A stretch of 64,000 nt of DNA from Nocardia panacis (GCF_003598715.1 NZ_QZFU01000010.1:1-64000), one strand, 5' to 3'. Counted from the first letter of the stretch, positions 43,854 to 53,075 are shown. The notes: generated by a model not told the origin, from the sequence alone. Numbers and translations are program-made.

Positions 43854-43923
43854 GTGGACGGCTTCGCCCACCTCGGACACGGCTTCCTGGCGATGGTGGT
43901 ATCGCGGGGAGGCTGTGGTCGAA

Positions 43924-46071
43924 ATGCGGTATCTCCATGTGATGCGTCGGAGCGAAGCGGTGAAAGGTAAGGCCTTGGCGTCGAGGCGAACTCGGTGGCT
44001 TGCGCTACCGGGGTTGGCCCTGGCGACTGTGCTGCTGGCCGGATGCGCCGGCTCGGCCGCACCCGCCCCGAAGGCGGTGGAGCACCCCGAAATCGAAGCA
44101 CCGCTTGTCGGTTGGGACACCTACCGCCATCTGGATCGACTGCCGAATCTGCCGGGCGGGTCTCGGACGCTCGAGTTCTCCAGTTTCGATCGTTCCGGTG
44201 GCACGTACGAGGCCTACACCGGCAATCAGAATGGCAGCGGGGGATGTCTGAGCACCGGTGGCGCCGGATGTGTGATCGCCCAGGACGCGGGCGCGGGCGA
44301 GGTCTCCTCGATCTGGTTCACCAATGATGTCAACGGTGTTCGAGGTGATGTCTCGGCCATGGGGAATATTCGGATCGAGCTCGACGGTCGAACAGTGCTG
44401 AACGCCCCACTGCAGTCGGTGGTGGACGGCAGGCTCGGCGCACCGTTCGTGTTCCCGCTCGTAGCCAATGCCGGGCAGGCAGGAGGCGGCGTCTACATCA
44501 AAGTGCCGATGGCCTACCGCGATTCGATGCGCATCAGTGTCCAGGCGAAGCTGAAGTACTACCACGTCTACTATCGACATCTTCCGGATGCCACCGGCGT
44601 GCGGACTTTCGATCCGTCCGACCGCGCCGAAGACGTGGTGGCGAAACTCCAGGCGGCCGGAACCCGCGACCCCAAACCCGCGCTGCCCGGAACGCGCAAC
44701 GACGCGCGCACCGTCGACATCCCTTCCGGTGCAACGGTTCCGATCGAGACGGTCACCGGATCGGGCAGTATTGTCGCGCTGCGGTTGCGACTTCCGGTCG
44801 ATAGCGACGAGGTCAGGTCCGGGCTGCGGCTGCGGATCTCCTTCGATGGGCACGAGACCGTGAATGCGCCGGTCGGTGAATTCTTCGGGTCCGGATTGGG
44901 CTCCGCGTCGGTGCGGTCGTTGCTGTTCGCCGCCGATCCGAACGGGTGGATGTCGAGTTGGTGGCCGATGCCGTATGGACACGACGCGCAGGTCGGCCTC
45001 GTCAACACCACGAAGAATCCGATCGTGGGGATCCAGAGCGAGGTCGCCTACGCACCGGATCCGCAATGGGCCAAGGCACTCGACAAACGGAGCGTGGGCT
45101 ACTTCAGCACCGTCTCCGAATCCGCGCCGACGGTATCGGGCAAGGATTGGATATTCGCCGACCGGCCGGGGCAAGGCAAGATCGTCGGCGTCAATGCGAC
45201 CATGCGCGGCAGCCGAACTCCGACGTCGTTCTCGCCCACGGCTCCCACCTTCCTCGAAGGCGCCGAACGCGTTTACCTCGACGGATTGCGGTCACCGCAG
45301 CTGTATGGCACCGGGACCGAGGATTTCTACGAAGGCGGCTGGTACTACCTCGGGCATATCGAGTGGTATCCCGACAACAAATCCGAACCCGACCACTTCC
45401 CAATCGGCGGAACCGATTACAGCGCGCCGTTCACGGGGATGCCTGCCCACCGCCTGGCCGGTCCCGGTTGCCAGGACTACTGCCTGTCCACCTATCGGGT
45501 GCTGCCTGCCGATGCCATCGGCTACCGGTCCGGGATTCGGTTCGGAATGGAACACGGCAAACGCGACCTCATCGACGCGCACTACAGTTCCACCACCTTC
45601 CTGTACACCCTGCCCGAAGCCGCGTTCAACGGCAACGACCGGGTAGACCTCGCCGATCCGGCCAGCCGTAGCCTGCATGCCTACTCTGATCCCGGTAGCA
45701 GCCAGTACCACCTGGTCAGCCAGTACGAGGGAACCGAAGACGCGGTCGCGGTGCCCGGCACGGTGGAGGTGGGCGGCGGACCGGTCACCTTCCGGCTTCG
45801 GATACCTCCCGACAATCACGGAGTGATGTTGCGCCGCATCTCGGATCAGATCGCGAGCAACCAATCCGCCCTGGTGCTCGTGGACGACAAACCCGCCGGA
45901 ACCTGGTTGCAGGCCCGCGGCAACGATATCCACCGCTGGCTCGAAGATGCCTACCTGCTGCCCGAGTCGACCACCGCGGGCAAAGCCGAGATCACGGTGA
46001 CACTCGTGCCCACGCCGGGCGCGCCGCCGTGGACGGCCACGCAGTATTCGGCGGACGCACTGGCGGGATAG
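43924..46071 (+). CDS. GH172/DUF2961 glycoside hydrolase lipoprotein
   Basis: A protein of about 715 residues with a lipoprotein signal (ALPGLALATVLLAGCAGS). The mature part is a DUF2961/GH172 enzyme: GGTYEAYTGNQNGSGG, SSIWFTNDVNGVRGDVSAMG, LDGRTVLNAPL, then LYGTGTEDFYEGGWYYLG, where acidic residues typical of the active site occur. GH172 includes exo-D-arabinofuranosidases that trim mycobacterial arabinogalactan or lipoarabinomannan, and difructose-anhydride enzymes. A role in remodelling the cell's own arabinan is inferred from the phylum. GGGGAGG at 43906-43912 best serves the ATG at 43924; a GTG at 43915 is too close to it. Confidence 0.85.
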   Translation: MRYLHVMRRSEAVKGKALASRRTRWLALPGLALATVLLAGCAGSAAPAPKAVEHPEIEAPLVGWDTYRHLDRLPNLPGGSRTLEFSSFDRSGGTYEAYTGNQNGSGGCLSTGGAGCVIAQDAGAGEVSSIWFTNDVNGVRGDVSAMGNIRIELDGRTVLNAPLQSVVDGRLGAPFVFPLVANAGQAGGGVYIKVPMAYRDSMRISVQAKLKYYHVYYRHLPDATGVRTFDPSDRAEDVVAKLQAAGTRDPKPALPGTRNDARTVDIPSGATVPIETVTGSGSIVALRLRLPVDSDEVRSGLRLRISFDGHETVNAPVGEFFGSGLGSASVRSLLFAADPNGWMSSWWPMPYGHDAQVGLVNTTKNPIVGIQSEVAYAPDPQWAKALDKRSVGYFSTVSESAPTVSGKDWIFADRPGQGKIVGVNATMRGSRTPTSFSPTAPTFLEGAERVYLDGLRSPQLYGTGTEDFYEGGWYYLGHIEWYPDNKSEPDHFPIGGTDYSAPFTGMPAHRLAGPGCQDYCLSTYRVLPADAIGYRSGIRFGMEHGKRDLIDAHYSSTTFLYTLPEAAFNGNDRVDLADPASRSLHAYSDPGSSQYHLVSQYEGTEDAVAVPGTVEVGGGPVTFRLRIPPDNHGVMLRRISDQIASNQSALVLVDDKPAGTWLQARGNDIHRWLEDAYLLPESTTAGKAEITVTLVPTPGAPPWTATQYSADALAG

Positions 46072-46115
46072 CGCGGTCCGCCACGAATTGCGTTACCAGA
46101 GGCGATATAAGGAGG

Positions 46116-46456
46116 TCAGGAGGATCGCTGCGCCTGCGCGGCATGGTGCCGGCGGATTCGCCAGTCGTCCTCGACATGCCGGCTCACCAGCGACAGGTTC
46201 AGCCGGCGCGACTCGCCTGTGGGCGAGGTGAATTCGGCGTCCGCGAAAGCGCTCACCGTTTCCTCGCCCAGTCGGATCGCGTGCCGCACCTTCGCGATGA
46301 CCGTCGAGCCGTTTGCGGCATTGTCGTGGTACGCGCGGATTTCGGCGGGACCGACTCGCAGACCAACGCGATCGGCACTCCCTCGCGCGCGAATCGCCGT
46401 GCGACAGCCAGACCGATTCCCGGTCCGGCTCCGATGGTTACTGCTCCCGCCATCAA
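46116..46456 (-). pseudogene. Fusion of an SDR N-terminus with a SnoaL/NTF2-like C-terminus
   Basis: ATG 46456 has a good AAGGAG ribosome site and reads MAGAVTIGAGPGIGLAVARR, then FAREGVPIALV, the Rossmann start of a short-chain dehydrogenase. Near 46350 another frame becomes protein-like: AEIRAYHDNAANGSTVIAKV, GEETVSAFADAEFTSPTGES, LNLSLVSRHVEDDWRIRRHH to the stop at 46116, an NTF2/SnoaL-like C-terminus. The original frame ends early. This looks like two genes fused out of frame by a deletion. Confidence 0.65.
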
Positions 46457-46577
46457 CGACTCCTTCGGCCTGTCTTGCGCGGCACGAAGGAAGGTTAAAG
46501 CCTCACATCGGCGTGAGGGTCAGGCCTTGTGCGGGAGAGCACTGTGCGAATCGGTGCCCCGGCACGCCGAATGACCT

Positions 46578-46700
46578 CACCGCCCATCTGCGACCAGACA
46601 CGCACAGGATATGCGTCTAAGTGCGCATGGAGTACCGTCTATCTGCGCACAGAACTTGCGGCCCAGTGTGCACGACCGTACCGTCCATCTGCGCACAGAA
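46578..46700 (+). repeat. Three spaced copies of a 22-bp motif
   Basis: A motif containing CCATCTGCGCACAGAA occurs at 46633-46654 and 46679-46700 (21/22 identical to each other) and in weaker form at 46578-46599 (17/22 against the last copy). It lies just upstream of a truncated AAA gene, so it could be iterated operator sites. The 46457-46711 interval has no other gene. Confidence 0.5.
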
Positions 46701-46711
46701 GGGGGCTATGT

Positions 46712-46879
46712 ATGACCAAGAACGCAGGTGTGCCCGGCAGTTCGCATTCACGGCTCCTAGCCAGGAAAGTGCAGGTCATGGCCGCAGAAGCGCTCACGGA
46801 CACTCGGGTGGTCACGCTCAATGGCGCGCGGCAGTCGGGCAAGAGCACGCTGGCCGCACTCTGGCGCGCAACACCTTGA
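46712..46879 (+). pseudogene. AAA_14-type ATPase, truncated after Walker A
   Basis: ATG 46712 reads MTKNAGVPGSSHSRLLARKV, then VVTLNGARQSGKSTLAALWR and stops after ATP. GARQSGKST is the P-loop of ATPases with a C-terminal DUF4143 domain, which are normally about 400 residues. Only 55 remain, so the gene has lost its 3' part. The next gene, on the other strand, begins 32 bp later, so the deletion probably ended there. Confidence 0.7.
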
Positions 46880-46911
46880 GCACGAGCCTGTCACCCTGCG
46901 GAGTTGACGGT

Positions 46912-47583
46912 TCACCGAGGCGGGTCGACGCGCACCAGCCCGGACTGGAAGGCGATCACCACGAGTTGGGTGCGGTTCTGCGCACCGACTTTCGTCATGG
47001 CTCGCTGGACGTGGGTGCGAATGGTCAAGGGGCTCAGGTACATTCGTTCGGCGATCTCCTCATTGGAGAGGCCCTCGGCGACCCTGGTGACGACTTCCCG
47101 TTCGCGCGCGGTGAGGACTTCGAGGGAGTCGGCCGCGGCGAAACGGGTTTCGGGGCGGGCGAGATAGCGGGCGATCAGGCTGCGGGTGGCGGTGGGCGAG
47201 AGCAGGGCGTCACCGGCGGCGACGGCGCGAATGGATCGCAGAAGTTCTTCGGGGCGAACGTCTTTGCCGAGAAATCCGCTGGCGCCCGCGCGTAGTGCCT
47301 GTGCCACATACTCATCCAGTTCGAAGGTGGTCAGGATGAGTACGCGGGTCTCGCGCAGCGCCGGGTCGGCGCAGATCTCCTTGGTCGCGGCCAGGCCGTC
47401 GACGCCGGGCATGCGGATATCCATGACCACCACGTCGGGGGTGGTGCTGCGCGCCAATTCGATGGCTTCGCGCCCGTCTCCGGCGATGCCGACCACCGTC
47501 ATGTCCTCGGCCGAATCGATCAGCAGTCGGAAGGTTCCGGCCAGCAGGGCTTGATCGTCGGCCAGCAGTATCCGGATGGTCAT
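46912..47583 (-). CDS. LuxR/NarL-family response regulator
   Basis: A 223-residue two-component regulator. The receiver domain is IRILLADDQALLAGTFRLLI with phospho-acceptor Asp in DVVVMDIRMPGVDG, a conserved Thr in ILTTFELDEYV, and Lys in GFLGKDV. The C-terminal HTH is LTAREREVVTRVAEGLSNEEIAERMYLSPLTIRTHVQRAM. ATG 47583 overlaps the upstream kinase stop by four bases (ATGA), so the pair is translationally coupled. Targets probably include the adjacent MMPL gene. Confidence 0.95.
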   Translation of the reverse strand: MTIRILLADDQALLAGTFRLLIDSAEDMTVVGIAGDGREAIELARSTTPDVVVMDIRMPGVDGLAATKEICADPALRETRVLILTTFELDEYVAQALRAGASGFLGKDVRPEELLRSIRAVAAGDALLSPTATRSLIARYLARPETRFAAADSLEVLTAREREVVTRVAEGLSNEEIAERMYLSPLTIRTHVQRAMTKVGAQNRTQLVVIAFQSGLVRVDPPR

Positions 47584-48806
47584 CGCGCCGTGTCCTCGTG
47601 GTCTGGGGTTTTCGATGGCTCGAGCGGTAGTTCGGTGGTGACTTCGAAGCCGCCTTCGGGCTTGTGTCCGGCGCGCAGTCGACCGCCGACGGAGACCGCT
47701 CGTTCGCTCATGCCGATCAGGCCGTAGCCCTGGATACTCGAATCCTGTTCGCCCCGCGATGGTTTGCCACCGTCGTCGGTCACGCTGACGGTCAGGAGTC
47801 GTCGGGAGTAGATCAGTCGCACCGTCACCGCCGCGGTGTGCGCGTGTTTGGTGACGTTGGTGAGTGCCTCCTGGATGATCCGGTATGCCGTCAGGTCCAC
47901 GCCGGGTGCGAGCGCGCGCGGCGCACCGGTGATCGATAGCGACAGGGTCAGACCCGCCCGCTCGAAAGAGGTGAGTAGTTCGGGCAATTGGCCCAGGCCG
48001 GGGGGCGGCTCCAGCGGGGCGTCGCAATCGTCCGCGCGCAGCAGTCCGACGGTGGCCTTGAGTTCGCGCAGCGCCGAGGAGGTGGTGTCGGAGAGTTGGT
48101 CGAGCATCTCCTGCGCCCGATCGGGTCGACTGCGCAAAAGGTATGCGGCAGCGGAGGCTTGCGCGTGCGCGAGGGCCATGCTGTGCGCGACGATGTCGTG
48201 CAACTCCCGCGCGATCCGCAGCCGCTCCTCGGTGACCCGCGCTCGGGCCTCCTCCTCGCGGGTGCGTTCGGCCAACTCCGCTCGGGCGCGCAGCGCGGCG
48301 AGATAGTCGCGCCTGATGCGTCCGGCTTCGGCGAACGCACCCGCCACCAGCACACCCGCGATCAAGGTGATGCGTCCGGCGGTCAGCATCGGATGGAATT
48401 GCTGAACGAGCGAGGTGACCAGCAGTGCGCCACCGGCGAGGATCGGCGCGAACTTCGCGATGCACAGTCTCGGCGACCACAGTCCGAGGGAGTACATCGC
48501 GACGAAGGCCGCACCGGCGGTGAAGGCGGAGACCTCGAAACCCAATGCGCCGACGCCGATTCCGCAGCAGGTGGTGACCGCGAGCACCATGCGCGGATAC
48601 TGCCGCCGAAACAGCAGCGTGAGCGAGGCCAGCGCCGAGACCCCGAAAACCTCGAGCGAGGCGGGCAGCGCCGCCACGGGTGCGTGCCCGGCCGCGCCGT
48701 CGACCACCTTGCTCGCGTAGGTGGCCAACGCGCACAGCAGAACGGCGATGACGACATCGATGGCCGGAGCGTATCGACGCGTCCACTGCGACCATTCGAC
48801 GGTCAT
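47580..48806 (-). CDS. Sensor histidine kinase, NarL/DesK type
   Basis: A 408-residue membrane kinase with an N-terminal region of about five to six TM helices without a large periplasmic loop, as in DesK-like sensors of membrane state. The HisKA_3 dimerisation box is RIARELHDIVAHSMALAHAQ with the phospho-His in ELHD. The ATPase domain has AYRIIQEALTNVTKHA and the G-box VTDDGG and GYGLIGMSERA. It follows the MMPL gene by 82 bp and is coupled to its regulator. Membrane or cell-envelope stress is a likely signal, inferred from topology and the MMPL neighbour. Confidence 0.93.
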   Translation of the reverse strand: MTVEWSQWTRRYAPAIDVVIAVLLCALATYASKVVDGAAGHAPVAALPASLEVFGVSALASLTLLFRRQYPRMVLAVTTCCGIGVGALGFEVSAFTAGAAFVAMYSLGLWSPRLCIAKFAPILAGGALLVTSLVQQFHPMLTAGRITLIAGVLVAGAFAEAGRIRRDYLAALRARAELAERTREEEARARVTEERLRIARELHDIVAHSMALAHAQASAAAYLLRSRPDRAQEMLDQLSDTTSSALRELKATVGLLRADDCDAPLEPPPGLGQLPELLTSFERAGLTLSLSITGAPRALAPGVDLTAYRIIQEALTNVTKHAHTAAVTVRLIYSRRLLTVSVTDDGGKPSRGEQDSSIQGYGLIGMSERAVSVGGRLRAGHKPEGGFEVTTELPLEPSKTPDHEDTAR

Positions 48807-48888
48807 CGGCGTTCCTCCTCGTAGAGAACCCTAGTCGGCGGCACCGGCGGGCCTGCTGCCTTGGATAACCCGCCGGTGCGTTGCGCTT

Positions 48889-51117
48889 TCAGACGCGGTC
48901 GGATTCGAGCCCCCGCACCGGTTCGGCAGCCTCGACGGGATTCAGACCCGCACCCTCCACGTCCACATTCGGCAGGACCTTCCCCAGCCACTGCGGCAGC
49001 CACCACGCCCTGTCGCCGAGCAAGGCGAGCGCGGCGGGCACCAGGGCCATGCGGACGACGACGGCATCGAAGAAGACCGCTGCCGCGAGCCCGAGACCCA
49101 TCATCTTGATCATCGGGTCGCTGCCGCCGACGAATCCGGCGAAGACCGCGATCATGATCGCCGCCGCGGCGAGCACCACCCGGCCGCTGTGCCGGAATCC
49201 GGCGACGATGGCGTCGTTCGGGCTCGCACCGTGGGCGAACGCTTCACGGATGCGGGTGACCAGGAAGACCTCGTAGTCCATGGCGAGTCCGAACACCACG
49301 CCGATCAGGAAGATCGGCATCATGCTGATGACGGGTCCGGTCTGCTGGACGCCGATGATCTCGGCCAACCAGCCCCACTGGAATACCGCGACGATAAACC
49401 CGAAGGTCGCGCCGATCGACAGTAGAAAGCCCAGCGCCGCCTTGATCGGCACCGCGATCGAACGGAAGACGATCATCAGCAACAGGATCGCCAGTCCGAC
49501 CACCACCGCGAGGTAGGCAGGCACGGTATCGGCCATCTTCTGCGAGATATCGATATTCATGGCGGTCGCACCGGTGACCAGCATGGTCGCGCCGAGGGTC
49601 GACTTCAGATCACCCGCCTTGCCGCGCAGGGCGTGCACGAGATCCTTGGTCTCGGTGGTCGAGGGTCCTGTGGCAGGCACGACATTCAATACCGCGGTGT
49701 CATCGGCCTGGTTGAACATGGCGGGCGAGACCGAGACAACGCCCGCGGTCCCGGTGAGGGTTTTACTGACCTGCTCCACCGCGCCCTTCGGATCACGCAC
49801 TCCCCGCACATCCACCGCCACGGTGAGCGGTCCATTGAAGCCGGGACCGAAGCCGTTGACGAGCGCGTCGTAGGCGCGACGCTGGGTTGTCGAGGTCGAC
49901 TGGAATTCGTCGCCGGGCATGCCGAGTTCGAGGCTGCGCACCGGTACGGACAGGACGCTCATACCGACGAGGCCGATCAAGAGCACCGTCAGCGGGCGGG
50001 CGACGACGAACTGCGCCCAGCGGGTGGCCGCACCGGGCTTGTCCTGAGTCGCGTTCTTGCGGGCGGCTTTTCTGTTGCGGAGCGCTCGCGGCAGCACCGC
50101 TCGTCCGAAGAATCCGAGCAGCGCGGGCAGCAGCGTCAAGGCGATCGCGACCGCGACCGCGACGGTGCCCGCGGCCGCCAGTCCCATCTTGGTAAGGATC
50201 GGGATATCGATCACCGCAAGTCCGGCCAACGCGATGATCACGGTGAGACCCGCGAAAACCACTGCGGATCCGGCGGTTCCAGCGGCCCGGCCCGCCGCCT
50301 CCTCGGCGCTGAATCCCTCCATACGTTCGGCCCGATAGCGGGAGACGACGAACAGCGCGTAGTCGATGCCGACCGCGAGGCCGAGCATCATGGCGAGAGT
50401 CGTTGTGGTGGCCGACATTCCGATCGCCACAATGGCGCCGATACCGACGCCGAGCCCCACCAGCGCGGTGAGCAGCGGCAGTCCGGCGGCGGCGAGCCCA
50501 CCGAAGGTGATCACGAGGACGACGGCCGCCAGGATGATGGAGATGGCCTCGCTGACCGCGTTCATTTCCGGTTCGGCCAGCAGCGCGGACCCGCCGACCT
50601 CCACGGTGATCCCTGCGGCCTTGCCGCTGGTCTCTGCGGCCTTCAACGCGTCTTTGCTGGCATCGGTCAGTTTGTCACTGGTGACCTTGTAGCTGACGGT
50701 CGCATAGGCGGTGGCGCCGTTCTTGCTGACCGAGCTGGTCTCGAACGGATCGCTCGCCCCCGCCACCTGCGTTCCGCCCGCCACCTCGGCCAGGATCTTC
50801 TTGACGGAGGTCTTGTTCGCTTCGGAAACGATCTGCCCCTCCGGTGCCAGGAAGACGATCCGTGCCTCCGCGCCATCGGATTTGGTGCCGGGGAAACGTT
50901 CGCCGAGTAGGTCGAATGCCCGCTGGGATTCGGTTCCCGGTATGGAAAACGCATCCGGCGGTGGCGAGGACGCCGTCCCCGCCCCGACTGCCAGCGCGGC
51001 CAGCACCCCCAGCCACAGCAGCACCACCAACCGCCGCTTCTCGAACGCGAACCGGCCGAGCCGGTACAGGAATTTCGCCATGCGGTCATGGTCGCGGGGC
51101 GAGTCTGTAGTCGGCAT
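48889..51117 (-). CDS. MMPL family transporter
   Basis: A 742-residue RND-superfamily membrane protein. The start is RLGRFAFEKRRLVVLLWLGVLAAL, followed by an extracytoplasmic loop, a block of helices with MMLGLAVGIDYALFVVSRYR (the GxxxDYxxF/R element of MMPL proteins), a second soluble loop, and LIGVVFGLAMDYEVFLVTRIRE in the second half. These pumps export lipids or drugs using proton flow. Start could be at 51117 or at Met 51081 (MAKFLYRLGR), the usual start of this subfamily. It is first in a leftward set with the two-component system and is divergent from a Fic gene. Confidence 0.92.
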   Translation of the reverse strand: MPTTDSPRDHDRMAKFLYRLGRFAFEKRRLVVLLWLGVLAALAVGAGTASSPPPDAFSIPGTESQRAFDLLGERFPGTKSDGAEARIVFLAPEGQIVSEANKTSVKKILAEVAGGTQVAGASDPFETSSVSKNGATAYATVSYKVTSDKLTDASKDALKAAETSGKAAGITVEVGGSALLAEPEMNAVSEAISIILAAVVLVITFGGLAAAGLPLLTALVGLGVGIGAIVAIGMSATTTTLAMMLGLAVGIDYALFVVSRYRAERMEGFSAEEAAGRAAGTAGSAVVFAGLTVIIALAGLAVIDIPILTKMGLAAAGTVAVAVAIALTLLPALLGFFGRAVLPRALRNRKAARKNATQDKPGAATRWAQFVVARPLTVLLIGLVGMSVLSVPVRSLELGMPGDEFQSTSTTQRRAYDALVNGFGPGFNGPLTVAVDVRGVRDPKGAVEQVSKTLTGTAGVVSVSPAMFNQADDTAVLNVVPATGPSTTETKDLVHALRGKAGDLKSTLGATMLVTGATAMNIDISQKMADTVPAYLAVVVGLAILLLMIVFRSIAVPIKAALGFLLSIGATFGFIVAVFQWGWLAEIIGVQQTGPVISMMPIFLIGVVFGLAMDYEVFLVTRIREAFAHGASPNDAIVAGFRHSGRVVLAAAAIMIAVFAGFVGGSDPMIKMMGLGLAAAVFFDAVVVRMALVPAALALLGDRAWWLPQWLGKVLPNVDVEGAGLNPVEAAEPVRGLESDRV

Positions 51118-51134
51118 CGTGCAAACGCAGGCCG

Positions 51135-51193
51135 TTGCGGGTAGTGCGAACGCAGTACCCGCAAGCCACTGTTGACGTAATAATTACGTCAAC
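51135..51193. promoter_or_regulatory. Two perfect inverted repeats in the MMPL/Fic divergent promoter
   Basis: The first palindrome has arms TTGCGGGTA (51135-51143) and TACCCGCAA (51156-51164). The second has arms GTTGACGTAA (51171-51180) and TTACGTCAAC (51184-51193) and ends 13 bp before the Fic start. The second is placed to cover the Fic promoter; the first sits between the two genes. Confidence 0.55.
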
Positions 51194-51206
51194 CTAGGGT
51201 TTTGTT

Positions 51207-52346
51207 GTGCTGATCCCGACGCCGAAACTGACAGCGTCCGACAGTCACGTCCTCGCCGACGTGGATCGGATGCGCGCCGAGCTGCGGTTCGAATTGCAGA
51301 GCAAGCCGGGGAAGTGGGCAGGAGGGCTCCGTAAATTCCTGACTGCGGACGCCGTAGCCGCGTCGAACTCCATTGAAGGATTCAGAGTCTCAACCGTCGA
51401 CGTCGAGGATTTGATCGCCGGCGAGCGAGACGTCGAAGTCTCTGAGGAGAACAAAGCCGAGACCCTCGCATACCAGCAGATGATGTCCTATATCCAATCG
51501 CTGCACGACGTCGATGACTTCGTCTACAGCCAAGGTTTCATCAATGCGCTGCACTGGATGCTGCAAGGGCACCGCCATACCGAGAGTCGCCCGGCGGGAC
51601 AGTGGCGGCGTGGTCCGGTGTATGTGACCGATGCTAGCGATCCACGGGTTGCCGCCTACGCCGCGCCCGGCGCAGACGAAGTACCGGCATTGATGGCGCA
51701 ACTCGTTGATTGGCTCAATGCCGATGACGACGCACACCCGCTCGTGCAGGCAGCGATGGCGCACCTGAATTTGGTATCCATCCACCCGTGGGCCGATGGA
51801 AACGGGCGGATGTCGCGGTCGTTGCAGACGCTGATGATCGCGCGGGAAGGTGTTCTCGCGCCGGAGTTCTCGTCCATCGAAGCGTGGCTTGGACGGAGTC
51901 GCAATACGTGGGAGTACTACCAGGTGCTCGGCCGTCGGGGCAACACATATCGTCCCGATCAGGATGCGGCCGAGTGGATTCGGTTCTCCTTGACCGCGTA
52001 TCACCAGCAAGCGCAAACCGTCCACGCCCGTTGGGTTCAGTCCGGCAGGGCGTGGGCAATGCTCGAGAAGTTTGCCGCGGGTATGCGTTTGGACGAAAGA
52101 GTCGTCAGCGCATTGCATGATGTCGCGATGTCGGGCCGGGTTCGGCGGACCCGCTACGAGCAGGCCGAGGGGCTGAGTTTGCAACAGGCACAGCGTGATC
52201 TGCGGGACCTCGTCGCGGCGGGGGTGCTGGAGCCCGTCGGCCGGACCCGAGCTCGGTTCTACACCAAAGGATCCGGCTACCCGCTGGACGTGTTGGAGGT
52301 CGCGGAGACTCCGACCACTCTCGAAGATCCGTACCGGCGGCACTGA
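51207..52346 (+). CDS. Fic/DOC family protein, self-inhibited type
   Basis: A 379-residue Fic enzyme. The catalytic motif is HPWADGNGRMSR (Hx(F/W)xDGNGRxxR). An N-terminal ASNSIEGF fits the (S/T)xxxE(G/N) inhibitory helix. Other Fic-domain features are the GQWRRGPVYV flap region and MAHLNLVSIHPW. The C-terminal part contains a winged-helix-like segment (GLSLQQAQRDLRDLVAAGVLEPV). GTG 51207 is the likely start. It is a single gene behind a strong palindrome, so autoregulation through its own HTH is possible. It differs clearly from the island Fic at 19210. Confidence 0.9.
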   Translation: MLIPTPKLTASDSHVLADVDRMRAELRFELQSKPGKWAGGLRKFLTADAVAASNSIEGFRVSTVDVEDLIAGERDVEVSEENKAETLAYQQMMSYIQSLHDVDDFVYSQGFINALHWMLQGHRHTESRPAGQWRRGPVYVTDASDPRVAAYAAPGADEVPALMAQLVDWLNADDDAHPLVQAAMAHLNLVSIHPWADGNGRMSRSLQTLMIAREGVLAPEFSSIEAWLGRSRNTWEYYQVLGRRGNTYRPDQDAAEWIRFSLTAYHQQAQTVHARWVQSGRAWAMLEKFAAGMRLDERVVSALHDVAMSGRVRRTRYEQAEGLSLQQAQRDLRDLVAAGVLEPVGRTRARFYTKGSGYPLDVLEVAETPTTLEDPYRRH

Positions 52347-52363
52347 CTCCGTGGCGGTTGCGG

Positions 52364-52969
52364 TCAGTCCCAGACGCCGCTTTCCACGACCCAGATGCCG
52401 TGGTCGCCGTGGGTTGCGGGTTGGGTGAGGTGGAGGGTGACCTTGCTGCCGTCTTGGTTGGTGACGAAGACGATCATTGGTGCGCCGGTGCTGGTTTGCA
52501 CGTTGGTCCAGTCGAATCGGGCCTGTACGAAGAACTTTGCGACTTGGACTCGGTCGAGGCGCCAGGGCTGGTGGCCGTTGTCGACGGATTTTTGTAGGTC
52601 GGCGGCCTGTTGGAGGGTGAGTCCTTCGCCGGGGATGGTGGTGCCGGGGGTCGGGTGGTTCGGGGGTTGCGGTGCGGCGGTGGTGGTTGGCGGTGCGGGT
52701 TGCGAGGTGGTGATCGGTGGCGCCTGGGTTGTTTGATCATCGGAGGGCGGCACGATAGCGGGCGGCGGCACAACTACTGGTGGCGGTGCGATGACCGGTG
52801 GCGGTGCGGAGATGGCGGAGCCGGGGGCCGAGGAAGATGAGCCGGGGGCCGAGGTGGACGACGAGGTCGAGCAGCCGCCGACCATCGCGGCACCGGTGAG
52901 CGTGCCGAGCAGTATCACCCCCACTCGCCGCGCGAACCTGCCGAGAACGGGTGAATTGGTGTGGCGCAT
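52364..52969 (-). CDS. Proline-rich lipoprotein
   Basis: A 201-residue exported lipoprotein. Met 52969 (MRHTNSPVLGRFARRVGVIL) has GGGGAA upstream and leads to lipobox MVGGCS. A long low-complexity Ser/Pro/Thr linker (PPPVIAPPPVVVPPPAIVPP, then a TTTAAPQPP stretch) precedes a small C-terminal domain of about 75 residues: GLTLQQAADLQKSVDNGHQP through FDWTNVQTSTGAPMIVFVTN. I do not recognise the domain. It is convergent with the Fic gene and probably tethers the C-terminal domain through the cell wall. Confidence 0.7.
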   Translation of the reverse strand: MRHTNSPVLGRFARRVGVILLGTLTGAAMVGGCSTSSSTSAPGSSSSAPGSAISAPPPVIAPPPVVVPPPAIVPPSDDQTTQAPPITTSQPAPPTTTAAPQPPNHPTPGTTIPGEGLTLQQAADLQKSVDNGHQPWRLDRVQVAKFFVQARFDWTNVQTSTGAPMIVFVTNQDGSKVTLHLTQPATHGDHGIWVVESGVWD

Positions 52970-53075
52970 GGGTTCCCCAGTGTCTGTCCTGCGATCCGAA
53001 TGGATCACTGTTCTGAGTTCGCGCCGGGCGGAGCGCGGCGTTAACACCGAGATCTGGCCGTATGTTCTGTGGCGC

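Noticed and set aside
49633..50910. A 425-codon plus-strand frame opposite the MMPL gene
   Set aside because: Its Arg/Gly/Asp-rich, repetitive translation has no hydrophobic core or motif, while the minus strand encodes a normal MMPL protein.
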